A stretch of DNA of 39,452 nt from Acidimicrobiales bacterium (GTDB taxonomy: Bacteria; Actinomycetota; Acidimicrobiia; Acidimicrobiales; Iamiaceae): positions 1 through 39,452 of the forward strand of contig JAOBWM010000060.1 in assembly GCA_025463365.1 (NCBI GenBank), read 5' to 3'. The notes below the pieces were generated by a model that saw only the letters and a program-made list of their open reading frames with translations, did no database searches and was not told the origin of the DNA. This document shows, in pieces, positions 15,151 to 22,349 of the stretch. The position numbers and the translations under genes were made by a program. The stretch's first letter is position 1. Every line of letters starts with the position of its first letter.

Positions 15151-16767
15151 ATGGTCGAGCCTCTGGTACGCCTGCTCGGACCCGTGCAGTACGTCGATTC
15201 CGACGGCTCCGTGGTCGAACTCCCCAGCGTCTCGCTTCGCCGCCTCCTCGGGGTGCTGGCCGTGTCGGGGGACCAGACGCTCCGGGCCGAGTACCTCGTC
15301 GAACTGCTGGCCCTGTCTCCGGGCGCGTTGCGGACGAGCCTGTCGCGGCTCCGGTCGCGCATCGGGGAGGATGCGGTCCACACGGAGGGGGCCGGCTACC
15401 ACCTCCGGTGCAACGTCGACTCCGGTCGATTCACGGCGCTGCTCGGCGATCGGGACCATCCCGATCCGATGACCCGCATCGACGAGGCACTGGCGCTCTG
15501 GCGCGGGAACGCCATCGAGGAGTTCCGGCACGAAGCCTGGGCCGAGGCCTGGGCCGCTCGCCTCGACGAGCTCCGACTCGTCGCGCTCGAGGACCGAGCG
15601 GAGCTGCTGATCGCACGCGGGAGGAGCGGAGAGGCGGTTGCCGCCCTGGAGGCCCACGTCGTCGCCAACCCGATGCGCGATCGCCCGCGTGGCCTGCTGA
15701 TGGAGGCGCTGGCCGGCGACGGGCGTCAGGCCGACGCGCTGCGAGTGTTCCAGCAGTACCGCGGGTTCCTCGCTGACGAGACCGGCACGGAGCCATCGCC
15801 ACACGTGCAGTCGATCGACCTCCGCGTGGCCGCACGGTGGCGTGAGATCGACCTGAGCTCAGACGCCCGCCTGCGCACGACCCGGGGCGCAGGTTGGCGG
15901 GAGCGGACCCGCATCGAGATCCCGCTCGCTCGCGCGCTCGAGCAGGCCGCGCCCCTCATCGGCCGCACACGTGAGCTGGCAGCGCTCGAGGCGGAACTCG
16001 CGCTGGCACGAGGCGGGGAGCTCCGTGCCGTCCGCCTGAGCGGCGACGCCGGCATCGGCAAGACGACCCTGTTGGCCGCGTTCGCGCGAGCCCCGCGCGG
16101 CTCGTCCGCCGCCATGCTCTATGGGCGGTGCGACGAGGTGACGGTGCCGCTGCAGCCGTTCCGCAGCATCGTCCGGGCCGTGGTCGAGCACGCGCCGCTG
16201 TCGGTGATCCGCTCCCATGCGGAGCTCCACGGGGGTGAGCTCCTGCGCCTCGCCCCACACCTGCGGAACCGCACCTGGGTCCCGGACCCCATCGAGGGCG
16301 GCGATGCCATCGAGCGCTTCCACCTCTTCGAGGCGATCGCTGACCTGCTGCGACGGGTCGCAGCGGCACGACCGATCGCGCTCGTCCTCGACGACCTCCA
16401 TTGGGCCGAACCGGCCACGCTCGTGCTGATGCGGCACCTCGTCCGCTCCCTCGTGGGCTCGCCCGCGCTCGTCGTGGCCAGCTACTGCGAGGCGGGCGAC
16501 GAGCTGGCGACAGAGGTGCGGGCCGCGCTCGCCGACCTCGATCGTGCGCCCATCCGACGCCTCGAGCTCCGCGGCCTGGACGACGCCGAGCTGGCCGAGC
16601 TGGCGACCTCCCTCGTCGGAACCGACCTCGCCCCGGATGCCGCGTCGATCGCCGTCGTTCGCGAGCAGTCCGCCGGCAACCCCCGCGACGCGTCGCAGCT
16701 CCTGCTGCACCTCCGAGATCGGCGAGGTCCCACCGGGACCTCGCCACCTGATGGCCTGGCCACCTGA
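15151..16767 (+). CDS. SARP/AfsR-type regulator: BTAD domain plus AAA ATPase
   Basis: 538 residues. The N-terminal part (about 5-90) is an OmpR-like winged helix, followed by a bacterial transcriptional activation (BTAD) helical region to about 245. From about 268 (P-L-I-G-R-T-R-E-L) comes an AAA-type ATPase with Walker A G-D-A-G-I-G-K-T-T at 298-306 and Walker B L-V-L-D-D at 411-415. Full AfsR-like proteins are usually longer, with TPR repeats; here the protein stops soon after the ATPase (S-A-G-N-P-R-D), so it is a short form or a truncation. ATG 15151 follows AAGGAGGTGA; GTG 15127 is an unlikely alternative. The target genes are unknown. It converges with the Mrr-like gene with only 4 bp between the stops. 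Confidence 0.85.
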   Translation: MVEPLVRLLGPVQYVDSDGSVVELPSVSLRRLLGVLAVSGDQTLRAEYLVELLALSPGALRTSLSRLRSRIGEDAVHTEGAGYHLRCNVDSGRFTALLGDRDHPDPMTRIDEALALWRGNAIEEFRHEAWAEAWAARLDELRLVALEDRAELLIARGRSGEAVAALEAHVVANPMRDRPRGLLMEALAGDGRQADALRVFQQYRGFLADETGTEPSPHVQSIDLRVAARWREIDLSSDARLRTTRGAGWRERTRIEIPLARALEQAAPLIGRTRELAALEAELALARGGELRAVRLSGDAGIGKTTLLAAFARAPRGSSAAMLYGRCDEVTVPLQPFRSIVRAVVEHAPLSVIRSHAELHGGELLRLAPHLRNRTWVPDPIEGGDAIERFHLFEAIADLLRRVAAARPIALVLDDLHWAEPATLVLMRHLVRSLVGSPALVVASYCEAGDELATEVRAALADLDRAPIRRLELRGLDDAELAELATSLVGTDLAPDAASIAVVREQSAGNPRDASQLLLHLRDRRGPTGTSPPDGLAT

Positions 16768-16771
16768 CGGG

Positions 16772-17803
16772 CTAGCTGCCCGCGAAGTGCGAGCGCAGGT
16801 GCGGGAGGTGCGAGGTGAGGATCGTGGACACCTGATCCCATGCAAGACCGGTTCGGCCGTCCACGGCCTCGACGCGGTGTTGACCCGAGGCCTCCAGCAC
16901 GCCGACGTAGATGGGGACGTAGACGAGATCGGAAGCGTCGATGCTGAGGGATGAGGCGGGCGTCGGGATGCCGAGGAGGGCGAGGGCCGCGAGGTGGCGC
17001 TGGACCGCGGCCGGGGCGGTGACGCGCTCGTAGGCGGCGAAGGCCTTGCGGATGCCGGCTTGGAGCTTCGCCTCGGACAGGAGCGGCGGAAGGGCCAGCT
17101 TCGGGTCGAACCGGACCTCCTCCGAGGGGGCGGGCAGCCGTCCCAGGTTCACGCCGCCGAAGGCCTCGTACACGTTGTCGACGGTGATCGATCGCAGGAT
17201 CGTCTTGAACCGCTTCTGCTCGGGCTGGGCGACGCTGACCCGGACGCAGTACGCCGGCATCCAGACGACCGAGAACCAGGTCAGGTCCTCGAGCGTCCGC
17301 ACGCCGAGCCGGCCCTTCCCGGAGGATCGGATCAGCTGCTCGGCGGCCGACGTCGATGCTCGGAGCGGAAAACCCCACGCCACCGTCGCACCCGACGCGT
17401 CCGCGGCACCCGCGCCCATCTGGTCGACGACGCCATCGCCGAGGTGACGGCGGATCTCGTCGGGGCCCCACAGCTCGATGCCGAGGTCAGCGGCCGTCCG
17501 CTCCGCACCGGACCGGCACCCGCCGAGGCTCACGATGATCCCCTTGCTCAGTCCGGCGTCGTTGACGATGTAGTGGAGCTTCGACACGACGTCCTTCTCG
17601 ATCGGCGCCTGCCACGCCTTGCACTCCACGGCCACCCGATAGGTCGTGAGCGCGTCCGACTTCTCGGCCAGGACGTCGATCTCGTGCCGACCACCTGAAC
17701 GCCCCTCCGCGAACGCGTTGCACTGCGTGACGTACCCGTGCTGGCCGAAGAACGCGGCGATCCGCTGCTCGAGATCTCGCCCGACCTCCATCGACGACCG
17801 CAT
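16772..17803 (-). CDS. Mrr-like restriction endonuclease domain protein
   Basis: 343 residues. The N-terminal 100 residues carry a PD-(D/E)xK nuclease core of the Mrr type: H40-E-I-D43-V-L-A, then V-A-V-E60-C-K62-A, with Asp43, Glu60 and Lys62 as the catalytic set, followed by V-S-K-L-H-Y-I-V. Mrr-type enzymes cleave modified DNA. The C-terminal 220 residues (with D-L-T-W-F-S-V-V-W-M-P-A-Y) are not recognised and may be a sensing domain. ATG 17803 lies 7 nt after TACCGT (17811-17816, minus strand), so a leaderless start is possible. No methyltransferase is adjacent, which fits a type IV role. It follows the Doc toxin by 39 bp. Confidence 0.8.
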   Translation of the reverse strand: MRSSMEVGRDLEQRIAAFFGQHGYVTQCNAFAEGRSGGRHEIDVLAEKSDALTTYRVAVECKAWQAPIEKDVVSKLHYIVNDAGLSKGIIVSLGGCRSGAERTAADLGIELWGPDEIRRHLGDGVVDQMGAGAADASGATVAWGFPLRASTSAAEQLIRSSGKGRLGVRTLEDLTWFSVVWMPAYCVRVSVAQPEQKRFKTILRSITVDNVYEAFGGVNLGRLPAPSEEVRFDPKLALPPLLSEAKLQAGIRKAFAAYERVTAPAAVQRHLAALALLGIPTPASSLSIDASDLVYVPIYVGVLEASGQHRVEAVDGRTGLAWDQVSTILTSHLPHLRSHFAGS

Positions 17804-17810
17804 GATGCGG

Positions 17811-17816
17811 ACGGTA
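17811..17816 (-). promoter_or_regulatory. Possible -10 box of the Mrr-like gene
   Basis: On the minus strand TACCGT is followed by 7 nt and then ATG 17803. The hexamer equals the -10 box of the antitoxin promoter at 18431-18436 and suggests a leaderless transcript for the nuclease gene, separate from the toxin-antitoxin operon. The evidence is spacing only. Confidence 0.35.
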
Positions 17817-17842
17817 CCGCGGCCGACCGGACCGTCGATCGA

Positions 17843-18226
17843 TCAGCGCACGAGGGCGCGCAGCTCGTCGGCGAGAGCGGTGATCTCCTGGTCGCCGACG
17901 GTGACCCCGATGACGAAGTCGTAGACGGCGTCGTTGCCGATGTGGGTCACGCCGATGCCGTTGATCTCGAGGAAGACGGCAGTGGACAGCCAACCGAGGC
18001 GCTTGTTCCCGTCGACCAGGGCATGGTTCTTCACGACCGAATGCAGCAGGGCCGCCGCCTTGGACCAGATGTCGGGGTAGGCGTCTTCCCCGAAGGCTGA
18101 TGCTTGTGGGCGGGCGGCCGCCGATCCCAGGAGCCCGAGATCACGGACGGGTGGTGGGTCTCCGAGCAGGCGGATGGCCAGGTCGACCAGGTCGTCGAGG
18201 TCGAGGTACTCGATCGCCTCGGTCAC
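17843..18226 (-). CDS. doc: Fic/Doc-family toxin
   Basis: 127 residues, the size of Doc. The Fic motif is present as H68-A-L-V-D72-G-N-K-R76-L-G, which binds nucleotide; Doc of phage P1 phosphorylates elongation factor EF-Tu and halts translation. The central position that is Phe in the H-x-F-x-(D/E)-G-N-x-(K/R) consensus is Leu here (H-A-L-V-D), a mild change seen in Doc-type proteins. GTG 18226 overlaps the antitoxin stop as GTGA. The order antitoxin then toxin is standard. The name doc is by motif and operon layout. Confidence 0.88.
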   Translation of the reverse strand: MTEAIEYLDLDDLVDLAIRLLGDPPPVRDLGLLGSAAARPQASAFGEDAYPDIWSKAAALLHSVVKNHALVDGNKRLGWLSTAVFLEINGIGVTHIGNDAVYDFVIGVTVGDQEITALADELRALVR

Positions 18227-18426
18227 CGTCCGAGGCGGTGGAGCGCGTCGGCATGGGCTTGTTGGACGCGGGCAGCGGCACCTGCCACGCGATCACGATG
18301 GCTCCCGCGGTTCACGAACTCACGGACGGCTCGGCGCGCCGCGTCCTGCATGGAGATGCCCTCGAGCGCGGCCCGCTCGCGAAGTGCCGCCTGTTCGTCG
18401 TCAGTCAGTCGAAGCGTCATGGCCAT
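18223..18426 (-). CDS. Ribbon-helix-helix-type antitoxin of the Doc module
   Basis: 67 residues. The N-terminus (M-T-L-R-L-T-D-D-E-Q-A-A-L) and the following A-x-x-E-G-I-S-M-Q-D-A-A-R-R-A-V-R fit a CopG/RHH DNA-binding fold, with the last 25 residues free to wrap the toxin. ATG 18426 is chosen because it lies 6 nt after a -10 box and no ribosome binding site precedes it; ATG 18420 is in frame. It overlaps the toxin gene by 4 nt. It should repress its own promoter through the inverted repeat at 18434-18452. Confidence 0.8.
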   Translation of the reverse strand: MAMTLRLTDDEQAALRERAALEGISMQDAARRAVREFVNRGSHRDRVAGAAARVQQAHADALHRLGR

Positions 18427-18430
18427 GCAG

Positions 18431-18452
18431 GTACGGTATCACTCTGATACCG
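18431..18452 (-). promoter_or_regulatory. Operator and leaderless promoter of the Doc toxin-antitoxin pair
   Basis: CGGTATC-actct-GATACCG (18434-18452) is an inverted repeat with 7-bp arms. Reading the minus strand, TACCGT (18436-18431) is a -10 box that starts within the arm and lies exactly 6 nt before ATG 18426. The arms and the -10/ATG geometry match the XRE module promoter at 5735-5760. Confidence 0.7.
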
Positions 18453-18480
18453 CTCCACGACGTCTCGAAAGAGGGAGCCG

Positions 18481-19314
18481 TCAGCCGCTGGCCAGGGGGC
18501 GGATCATGGACTCTTGGGCGAAGGAGGCGACCAGTTCGTCGCCCTGGAAGATGTCGCCGCGGCCGAAGGCGCGGCCGGCGGCGATGATCGGCGCTTCTTG
18601 GGCGACCAGCAGCCAGCGATCGAGGTGGAGGGGCTGGTGGAACCACACGGAGTGGCTCGTCACGGCGGTGGCGATCTTGTTCATCGAGTCGGCTTCGGAG
18701 AGCCCGTCGATGGGTCGGAGGGCGGTACCGATCACGGTCAGGTCGGTGGCGTGAGCCACGAGGGCTTGGTGGACCGAGCCCGCCGAACCGGCCAGTTCGG
18801 GCGCGCGCATCCACCACCGGTAGGTCGGCGGGCCGGCCGCGCGGTCGGTCAGCTCGACGTCGCCGACCACGCGGATCTCCCAGGGGATCAGGTCGACGGC
18901 GCGCTCGGTGGCCGCGTCGATGCCGCCCACGTCGGGCGGTGGGCTGCTGTGGTGCAGGCCGGGCTCGTCGGCGTGCAGCGACACCATGGCGACGGCGACG
19001 ATCCGTTCGGCGCCCGACCCCTCGTCGACCTGGAAGCCGATGACCTCGCCGGTCGCGAAGGTTCGGCCCTGGTGGTGCATCGTCACCCGGTACCGCATGG
19101 GCTTGGCGGCATCGCCCTCGCGAGGGAACGCCACGTGCACGGACTTCACCGACTTGTCGGAGACGGCGCCGGAAGCGGCGGTCAGGATCTGGGCGAGGAT
19201 CTGTCCGCCGAAGACCCGGTGGTAGCCGATGTCGAGGTTCGGGCCCTGGACCACGCCCTCGCCGACGGGCTCCAAGGCCAGGCAGGCCCGCAGGTCCGCC
19301 AGATCGATCGCCAT
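18481..19314 (-). CDS. Acyl-CoA thioesterase II (TesB-like, double hot-dog)
   Basis: 277 residues, usual for TesB, which hydrolyses acyl-CoA to free acid and CoA. R-V-F-G-G-Q-I-L-A-Q (33-42) and the C-terminal Q267 in F-A-Q-E-S-M-I-R-P are typical. The catalytic Asp of TesB sits in the sequence I-D-H-S-M-W-F-H of the Escherichia coli enzyme; here the aligned stretch reads T-S220-H-S-V-W-F-H, so Ser replaces Asp and activity may be altered. It is the last gene of the operon that starts at 22250. The start codon is the third copy of a 14-bp repeat that also encodes two four-codon mini-frames (19314-19342). Confidence 0.88.
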   Translation of the reverse strand: MAIDLADLRACLALEPVGEGVVQGPNLDIGYHRVFGGQILAQILTAASGAVSDKSVKSVHVAFPREGDAAKPMRYRVTMHHQGRTFATGEVIGFQVDEGSGAERIVAVAMVSLHADEPGLHHSSPPPDVGGIDAATERAVDLIPWEIRVVGDVELTDRAAGPPTYRWWMRAPELAGSAGSVHQALVAHATDLTVIGTALRPIDGLSEADSMNKIATAVTSHSVWFHQPLHLDRWLLVAQEAPIIAAGRAFGRGDIFQGDELVASFAQESMIRPLASG

Positions 19315-19344
19315 CAGTAGACCGCCATCAGTCGACCGCCATCA
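19303..19344 (-). repeat. Triplicated 14-bp start module with two mini-ORFs
   Basis: Reading the minus strand from 19344, three tandem units begin TGATGGCG: TGATGGCGGTCGAC, TGATGGCGGTCTAC and TGATGGCGATCGAT. The first TGA is the stop of the thiolase-like gene. Its A begins ATG-GCG-GTC-GAC-TGA (19342-19328), whose stop overlaps ATG-GCG-GTC-TAC-TGA (19328-19314), whose stop overlaps the thioesterase ATG (19314). Ribosomes could pass through by three stop-restart TGATG junctions. Confidence 0.85.
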
Positions 19345-20547
19345 TCGGTGCCTCGTGAGCAGCATCGCTCCGGCGATGGGTCCGCCGCCGTTGGCCACCG
19401 CGGCGACCTCGACCGAACCACCGACCTGGCGCTCGCCGCCCTCGCCGCGCAGCTGGACGCACGCTTCGTGGATGTGGCCGAAGCCGTGCAGGCGCCCGGC
19501 CGAGTGCTGGCCGCCGTGGGTGTTGACCGGGAGCTCGCCCTCCAGCGCGATCCGGCCGCCGCCTTCGATGAAGGGGCCGCTCTCGCCCTTCCCGCAGAAG
19601 CCCAGCGCCTCGAGCCACACCATGGTCAAGAAGCTGAACCCGTCGTAGAGCTCGGCCACGTCGACGTCGGCCGGTGTCAGGTCGGTGCGGGTCCACAGCT
19701 GGGCGCCGGCGTCGCGGGCGGCCATCGTCGTCATGTCGTCGAACTGGTCCCACGACGGGCGACCCCGAAGCGCCGTTCCCATCGCCTCGACCCCGACCGC
19801 CGGGTGGTCGAGCGCCGAGGCGTGCTCCACCCGAGACACGACCAGCGCGGTGGACCCGTCGACCGGCGCGTCGCAGTCGAACAGGTGGAACGGCGAGCTG
19901 ATCATCCGTGAGGCGTGGTAGTCGGCCAGCGTCATCGGGTCGCGGTAGATCGCGTTCGGATTTCGGCCGGCGTTGCGCCGGGCGTTGAGGGCGATCATCG
20001 CCAGCTGGTCCGGTGTCGTGCCGAACTCGTGGAAGTGGCGTTGGGCGCTCATGGCCAGCCAGTTGGCCGCCGAGTAGGCCCGGAACGGGATGCTCCACTG
20101 GAACGGCCCGCCGATGCCCTTCGTCGCCACGCCCGCGTCTCCGCTGCCGACACCGATCCCGGCCCGTCCCCCGCTCCCCTGCTCCGTCGACTCGGTGACG
20201 GTGCGGTACACGAGGACGTGGCGTGCCAAGCCCGCGCCCACCGCCATCACCGCGTTGATCACCGCCGCGATCTGCGCCGCACCTTCGAGGCCGCCCGAGT
20301 GCCAGTTGAGGTTCAGGCGCAGGGCGTCTTGCACCTCGGGCGTGCCGGGACCGGTGAAGCCCTCGCCGCCGATGCCGGCACCGGGATAGGAGGCCAGTCC
20401 GTCGATGTCGGTGAGGTCGAGCCCGGCATCGGCCACCGCGGCAAGGGCCGACTCGATGGTGAGGTCGATCCCGGTGCGGCCGAGGCGGCGGCCGACGGCG
20501 GACTGGCCGATGCCCGAGATGATCGAGCGCCGCTCGAAGTCGGTCAT
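19342..20547 (-). CDS. Thiolase-fold protein, Ltp2/SCP-x type (possible aldol lyase)
   Basis: 401 residues. The C-terminal N342-T-H344-G-G-Q-H-S-A-G is the thiolase His motif. No Cys lies where the acyl-accepting Cys of thiolases is expected (about residue 90), and the C-terminal C-x-G motif reads N386-G-G-G. This is the pattern of thiolase-like retro-aldol lyases such as Ltp2, which work with a DUF35 protein to remove a side-chain fragment from sterol CoA esters. The DUF35 gene overlaps directly upstream (ATGA), supporting that pairing. ATG 20547 is the overlap start. Whether the true reaction is aldolysis or thiolysis is inference. Confidence 0.85.
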   Translation of the reverse strand: MTDFERRSIISGIGQSAVGRRLGRTGIDLTIESALAAVADAGLDLTDIDGLASYPGAGIGGEGFTGPGTPEVQDALRLNLNWHSGGLEGAAQIAAVINAVMAVGAGLARHVLVYRTVTESTEQGSGGRAGIGVGSGDAGVATKGIGGPFQWSIPFRAYSAANWLAMSAQRHFHEFGTTPDQLAMIALNARRNAGRNPNAIYRDPMTLADYHASRMISSPFHLFDCDAPVDGSTALVVSRVEHASALDHPAVGVEAMGTALRGRPSWDQFDDMTTMAARDAGAQLWTRTDLTPADVDVAELYDGFSFLTMVWLEALGFCGKGESGPFIEGGGRIALEGELPVNTHGGQHSAGRLHGFGHIHEACVQLRGEGGERQVGGSVEVAAVANGGGPIAGAMLLTRHR

Positions 20548-20966
20548 GGCTCGTCCCGCTCGAACAGGGGGAACCACACGTCACCGCGGTGCTCGAAGAC
20601 GACGCGGACCGGGAGGCCGATGTGCACCTCGTCGAGCGGGCAGCCGACCAGGTTGCTCGTGAGGCGGAGCCCGACCTGCTCCGGCATCTCGACGAGGACG
20701 ATCGCATAGGGCGTGTCGTCGCCGTCCCATGCCTGGTGGTTGACCGTGAACGAGTGGATCGTGCCCCGCCCGCTCACGCCCTCGGGGACCAGCTCGGTGC
20801 CGCCGCAGTTCGGGCACCGCGGCGACGGCGGGTGCAGGTAGTAGCCGCAGGCCTGGCAGCGCAGGAACCGGAGGGTCCCTTCGGCCCCCGAGGTCCAGAA
20901 GGAGCGATTCTCGTCCGACAGCGCCGGCGGCACGCGGAAGCGCGCGTCGGCCTCGACCTCGGCCAC
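20544..20966 (-). CDS. DUF35 OB-fold protein with zinc ribbon (partner of thiolase-like lyase)
   Basis: 140 residues. A rubredoxin-like zinc ribbon is formed by C37-Q-A-C40 and C51-P-N-C54, followed by an OB-fold region (G-R-G-T-I-H-S-F-T-V-N-H then Y-A-I-V-L-V-E). DUF35 proteins bind the thiolase-fold partner and help hold its acyl-CoA (as ChsH2 with Ltp2). GTG 20966 follows the amidohydrolase stop with no gap (TGAGTG), and the stop overlaps the thiolase start. There is no MaoC-like domain fused or adjacent, unlike ChsH2/ChsH1. Confidence 0.88.
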   Translation of the reverse strand: MAEVEADARFRVPPALSDENRSFWTSGAEGTLRFLRCQACGYYLHPPSPRCPNCGGTELVPEGVSGRGTIHSFTVNHQAWDGDDTPYAIVLVEMPEQVGLRLTSNLVGCPLDEVHIGLPVRVVFEHRGDVWFPLFERDEP

Positions 20967-22250
20967 TCAGCCCTTGCCGAGGCGCTCGGCGAGGGTCAGC
21001 ACCGTGACGATGCCCTCCTCTTGGAACTTGCCCGTCCCCCGCGCCACCGGCGTGGTGTCCACACCCAGCGCCCGCGCCCGCAGCGCGCCCACCGTCGCCT
21101 GTTCCCGCGGGATGTGGGCGAAGGGGTCGTAGGAGAAGTTGGCCATGGCATTGAGGTGCGTCATCTGGTCGATCTCGTCGTCGGGCACCCCGTGCATCAT
21201 CTTCGCCACCATCTCGGGCGAGGTCGGCCAGGTGGAATCGGAGTGGGGGTAGTCGCACTCCCAGTGGAGGTGGGCCGGGTTGAGGTGGCCTCGGACCTCG
21301 ATGCCCACGGCGTCGTCGATGAAGCAGGTGAGCACGTGCTCGTTGAAGACCTCGCTCGGGAGCTGGTCGCCGAAGTCCTGGTTCGTCCACGCCTTGTGGT
21401 GGCGGTACGTGTAGTCGACCCGCTCGAGGAAGTACGGGATCCAGCCGATGCCGCCCTCGGAGAGCGCGATGCGCAGCTCGGGGAACTTCCGGAACACCGG
21501 CGACCACACGAGGTCGGCTGCGGCCTGCACGATGTTCATCGGCTGGAGCGTGATCATGGTGTCGATCGGTGCGTCGATGGCGGTCATGACCGTCTCCGAC
21601 GACGAGCCGATGTGCAGGCAGATCACCGTCGACGTCTCCACGCACGCGGCAAGGAACGGATCCCAGTGGTCGCTGTGCCAGCTCGGCAGTCCGAGCTTGC
21701 TCGGGTTCTCGGAGAAGGTGACGGCGTGGCAGCCCTTGGCGGCCGTGCGCCGCACCTCGTCGGCCATCAGCTGCGGGTCCCAGATCGGCGGGACGGCGAG
21801 CGGGATCATGCGGCCGGGGTGGGTGCCGCACCAGTCCTCGATGTGCCAGTCGTTGTAGGCGCGCAGGAGGTCGATGGCGATGTCCTTGTCCGGACACGTC
21901 GAGAAGAGCTGGCCGGTGAACCCGGCGAGGCTCGGGAAGTTGAGCGAGCCGAGCACGCCGTTGGCGTCCATGTCGGCGATGCGGGCGTCGATGTCGTAGC
22001 AGCCGGGGCGCATCTCCGAGAACGCGAGCGGATCGATGCCGTACTCCTCGGGCACCCGCCCGGCCACCGCGTTCAGCCCGACGTTGGGCAGCGCGTTGCC
22101 CTCGAACATCCACACGTCGCGCCCGTTCGAGAGCTTCTCCACGAACGGGGCTCGCTCGGCCGCTCGCCCGGTCAGCCGTCCTTCGAACACATCGGGCGGT
22201 TCGACCACATGATCGTCGACGCTCACCAGGATCAGGTCGTCGAGCTCCAC
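20967..22250 (-). CDS. Amidohydrolase-2 family protein
   Basis: 427 residues from GTG 22250, which has GGAGGA 5 nt upstream; a TTG at 22268 is further from any ribosome binding site. The first-strand metal motif is V-D-D-H at 11-14 in place of H-x-H; later landmarks are C-L-H-I-G-S-S and W-E-C-D-Y-P-H. Such proteins are metal-dependent C-N or C-C hydrolases and decarboxylases. It is first in the operon with DUF35, thiolase-like and thioesterase genes, so it may act on the product or substrate of the C-C cleavage pair. It diverges from the double TetR gene across operator copy 4. Confidence 0.88.
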   Translation of the reverse strand: MELDDLILVSVDDHVVEPPDVFEGRLTGRAAERAPFVEKLSNGRDVWMFEGNALPNVGLNAVAGRVPEEYGIDPLAFSEMRPGCYDIDARIADMDANGVLGSLNFPSLAGFTGQLFSTCPDKDIAIDLLRAYNDWHIEDWCGTHPGRMIPLAVPPIWDPQLMADEVRRTAAKGCHAVTFSENPSKLGLPSWHSDHWDPFLAACVETSTVICLHIGSSSETVMTAIDAPIDTMITLQPMNIVQAAADLVWSPVFRKFPELRIALSEGGIGWIPYFLERVDYTYRHHKAWTNQDFGDQLPSEVFNEHVLTCFIDDAVGIEVRGHLNPAHLHWECDYPHSDSTWPTSPEMVAKMMHGVPDDEIDQMTHLNAMANFSYDPFAHIPREQATVGALRARALGVDTTPVARGTGKFQEEGIVTVLTLAERLGKG

Positions 22251-22270
22251 GATGTCCTCCGGTTCCAAAC

Positions 22271-22288
22271 TGACAGCGGCGTTAGATT
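22271..22288. promoter_or_regulatory. Operator copy 4 between amidohydrolase operon and tandem-TetR operon
   Basis: TGAC-agcggc-GTTAGA lies at 22271-22286 between GTG 22250 (minus) and ATG 22350 (plus). TAGATT at 22283-22288 is a possible -10 box for the plus strand. Placement ahead of the regulator gene itself predicts autoregulation. Confidence 0.65.
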
Positions 22289-22349
22289 AGGCGAGTGGAT
22301 CACGGTTGCGTCGGAGAGCTGCCCGGAGACGGTCGCTAACGTGCCGACG

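Noticed and set aside
20589-22341. Long plus-strand frame joined to the TetR gene
   Set aside because: The first 580 or so codons are antisense to the DUF35 and amidohydrolase genes and have no domain; the TetR protein starts near 22350.
22330-22345. GCTAACGTGCC as a seventh operator copy
   Set aside because: It lacks the TGAC half at six-base spacing and differs in the first base of the TCTAAC half.
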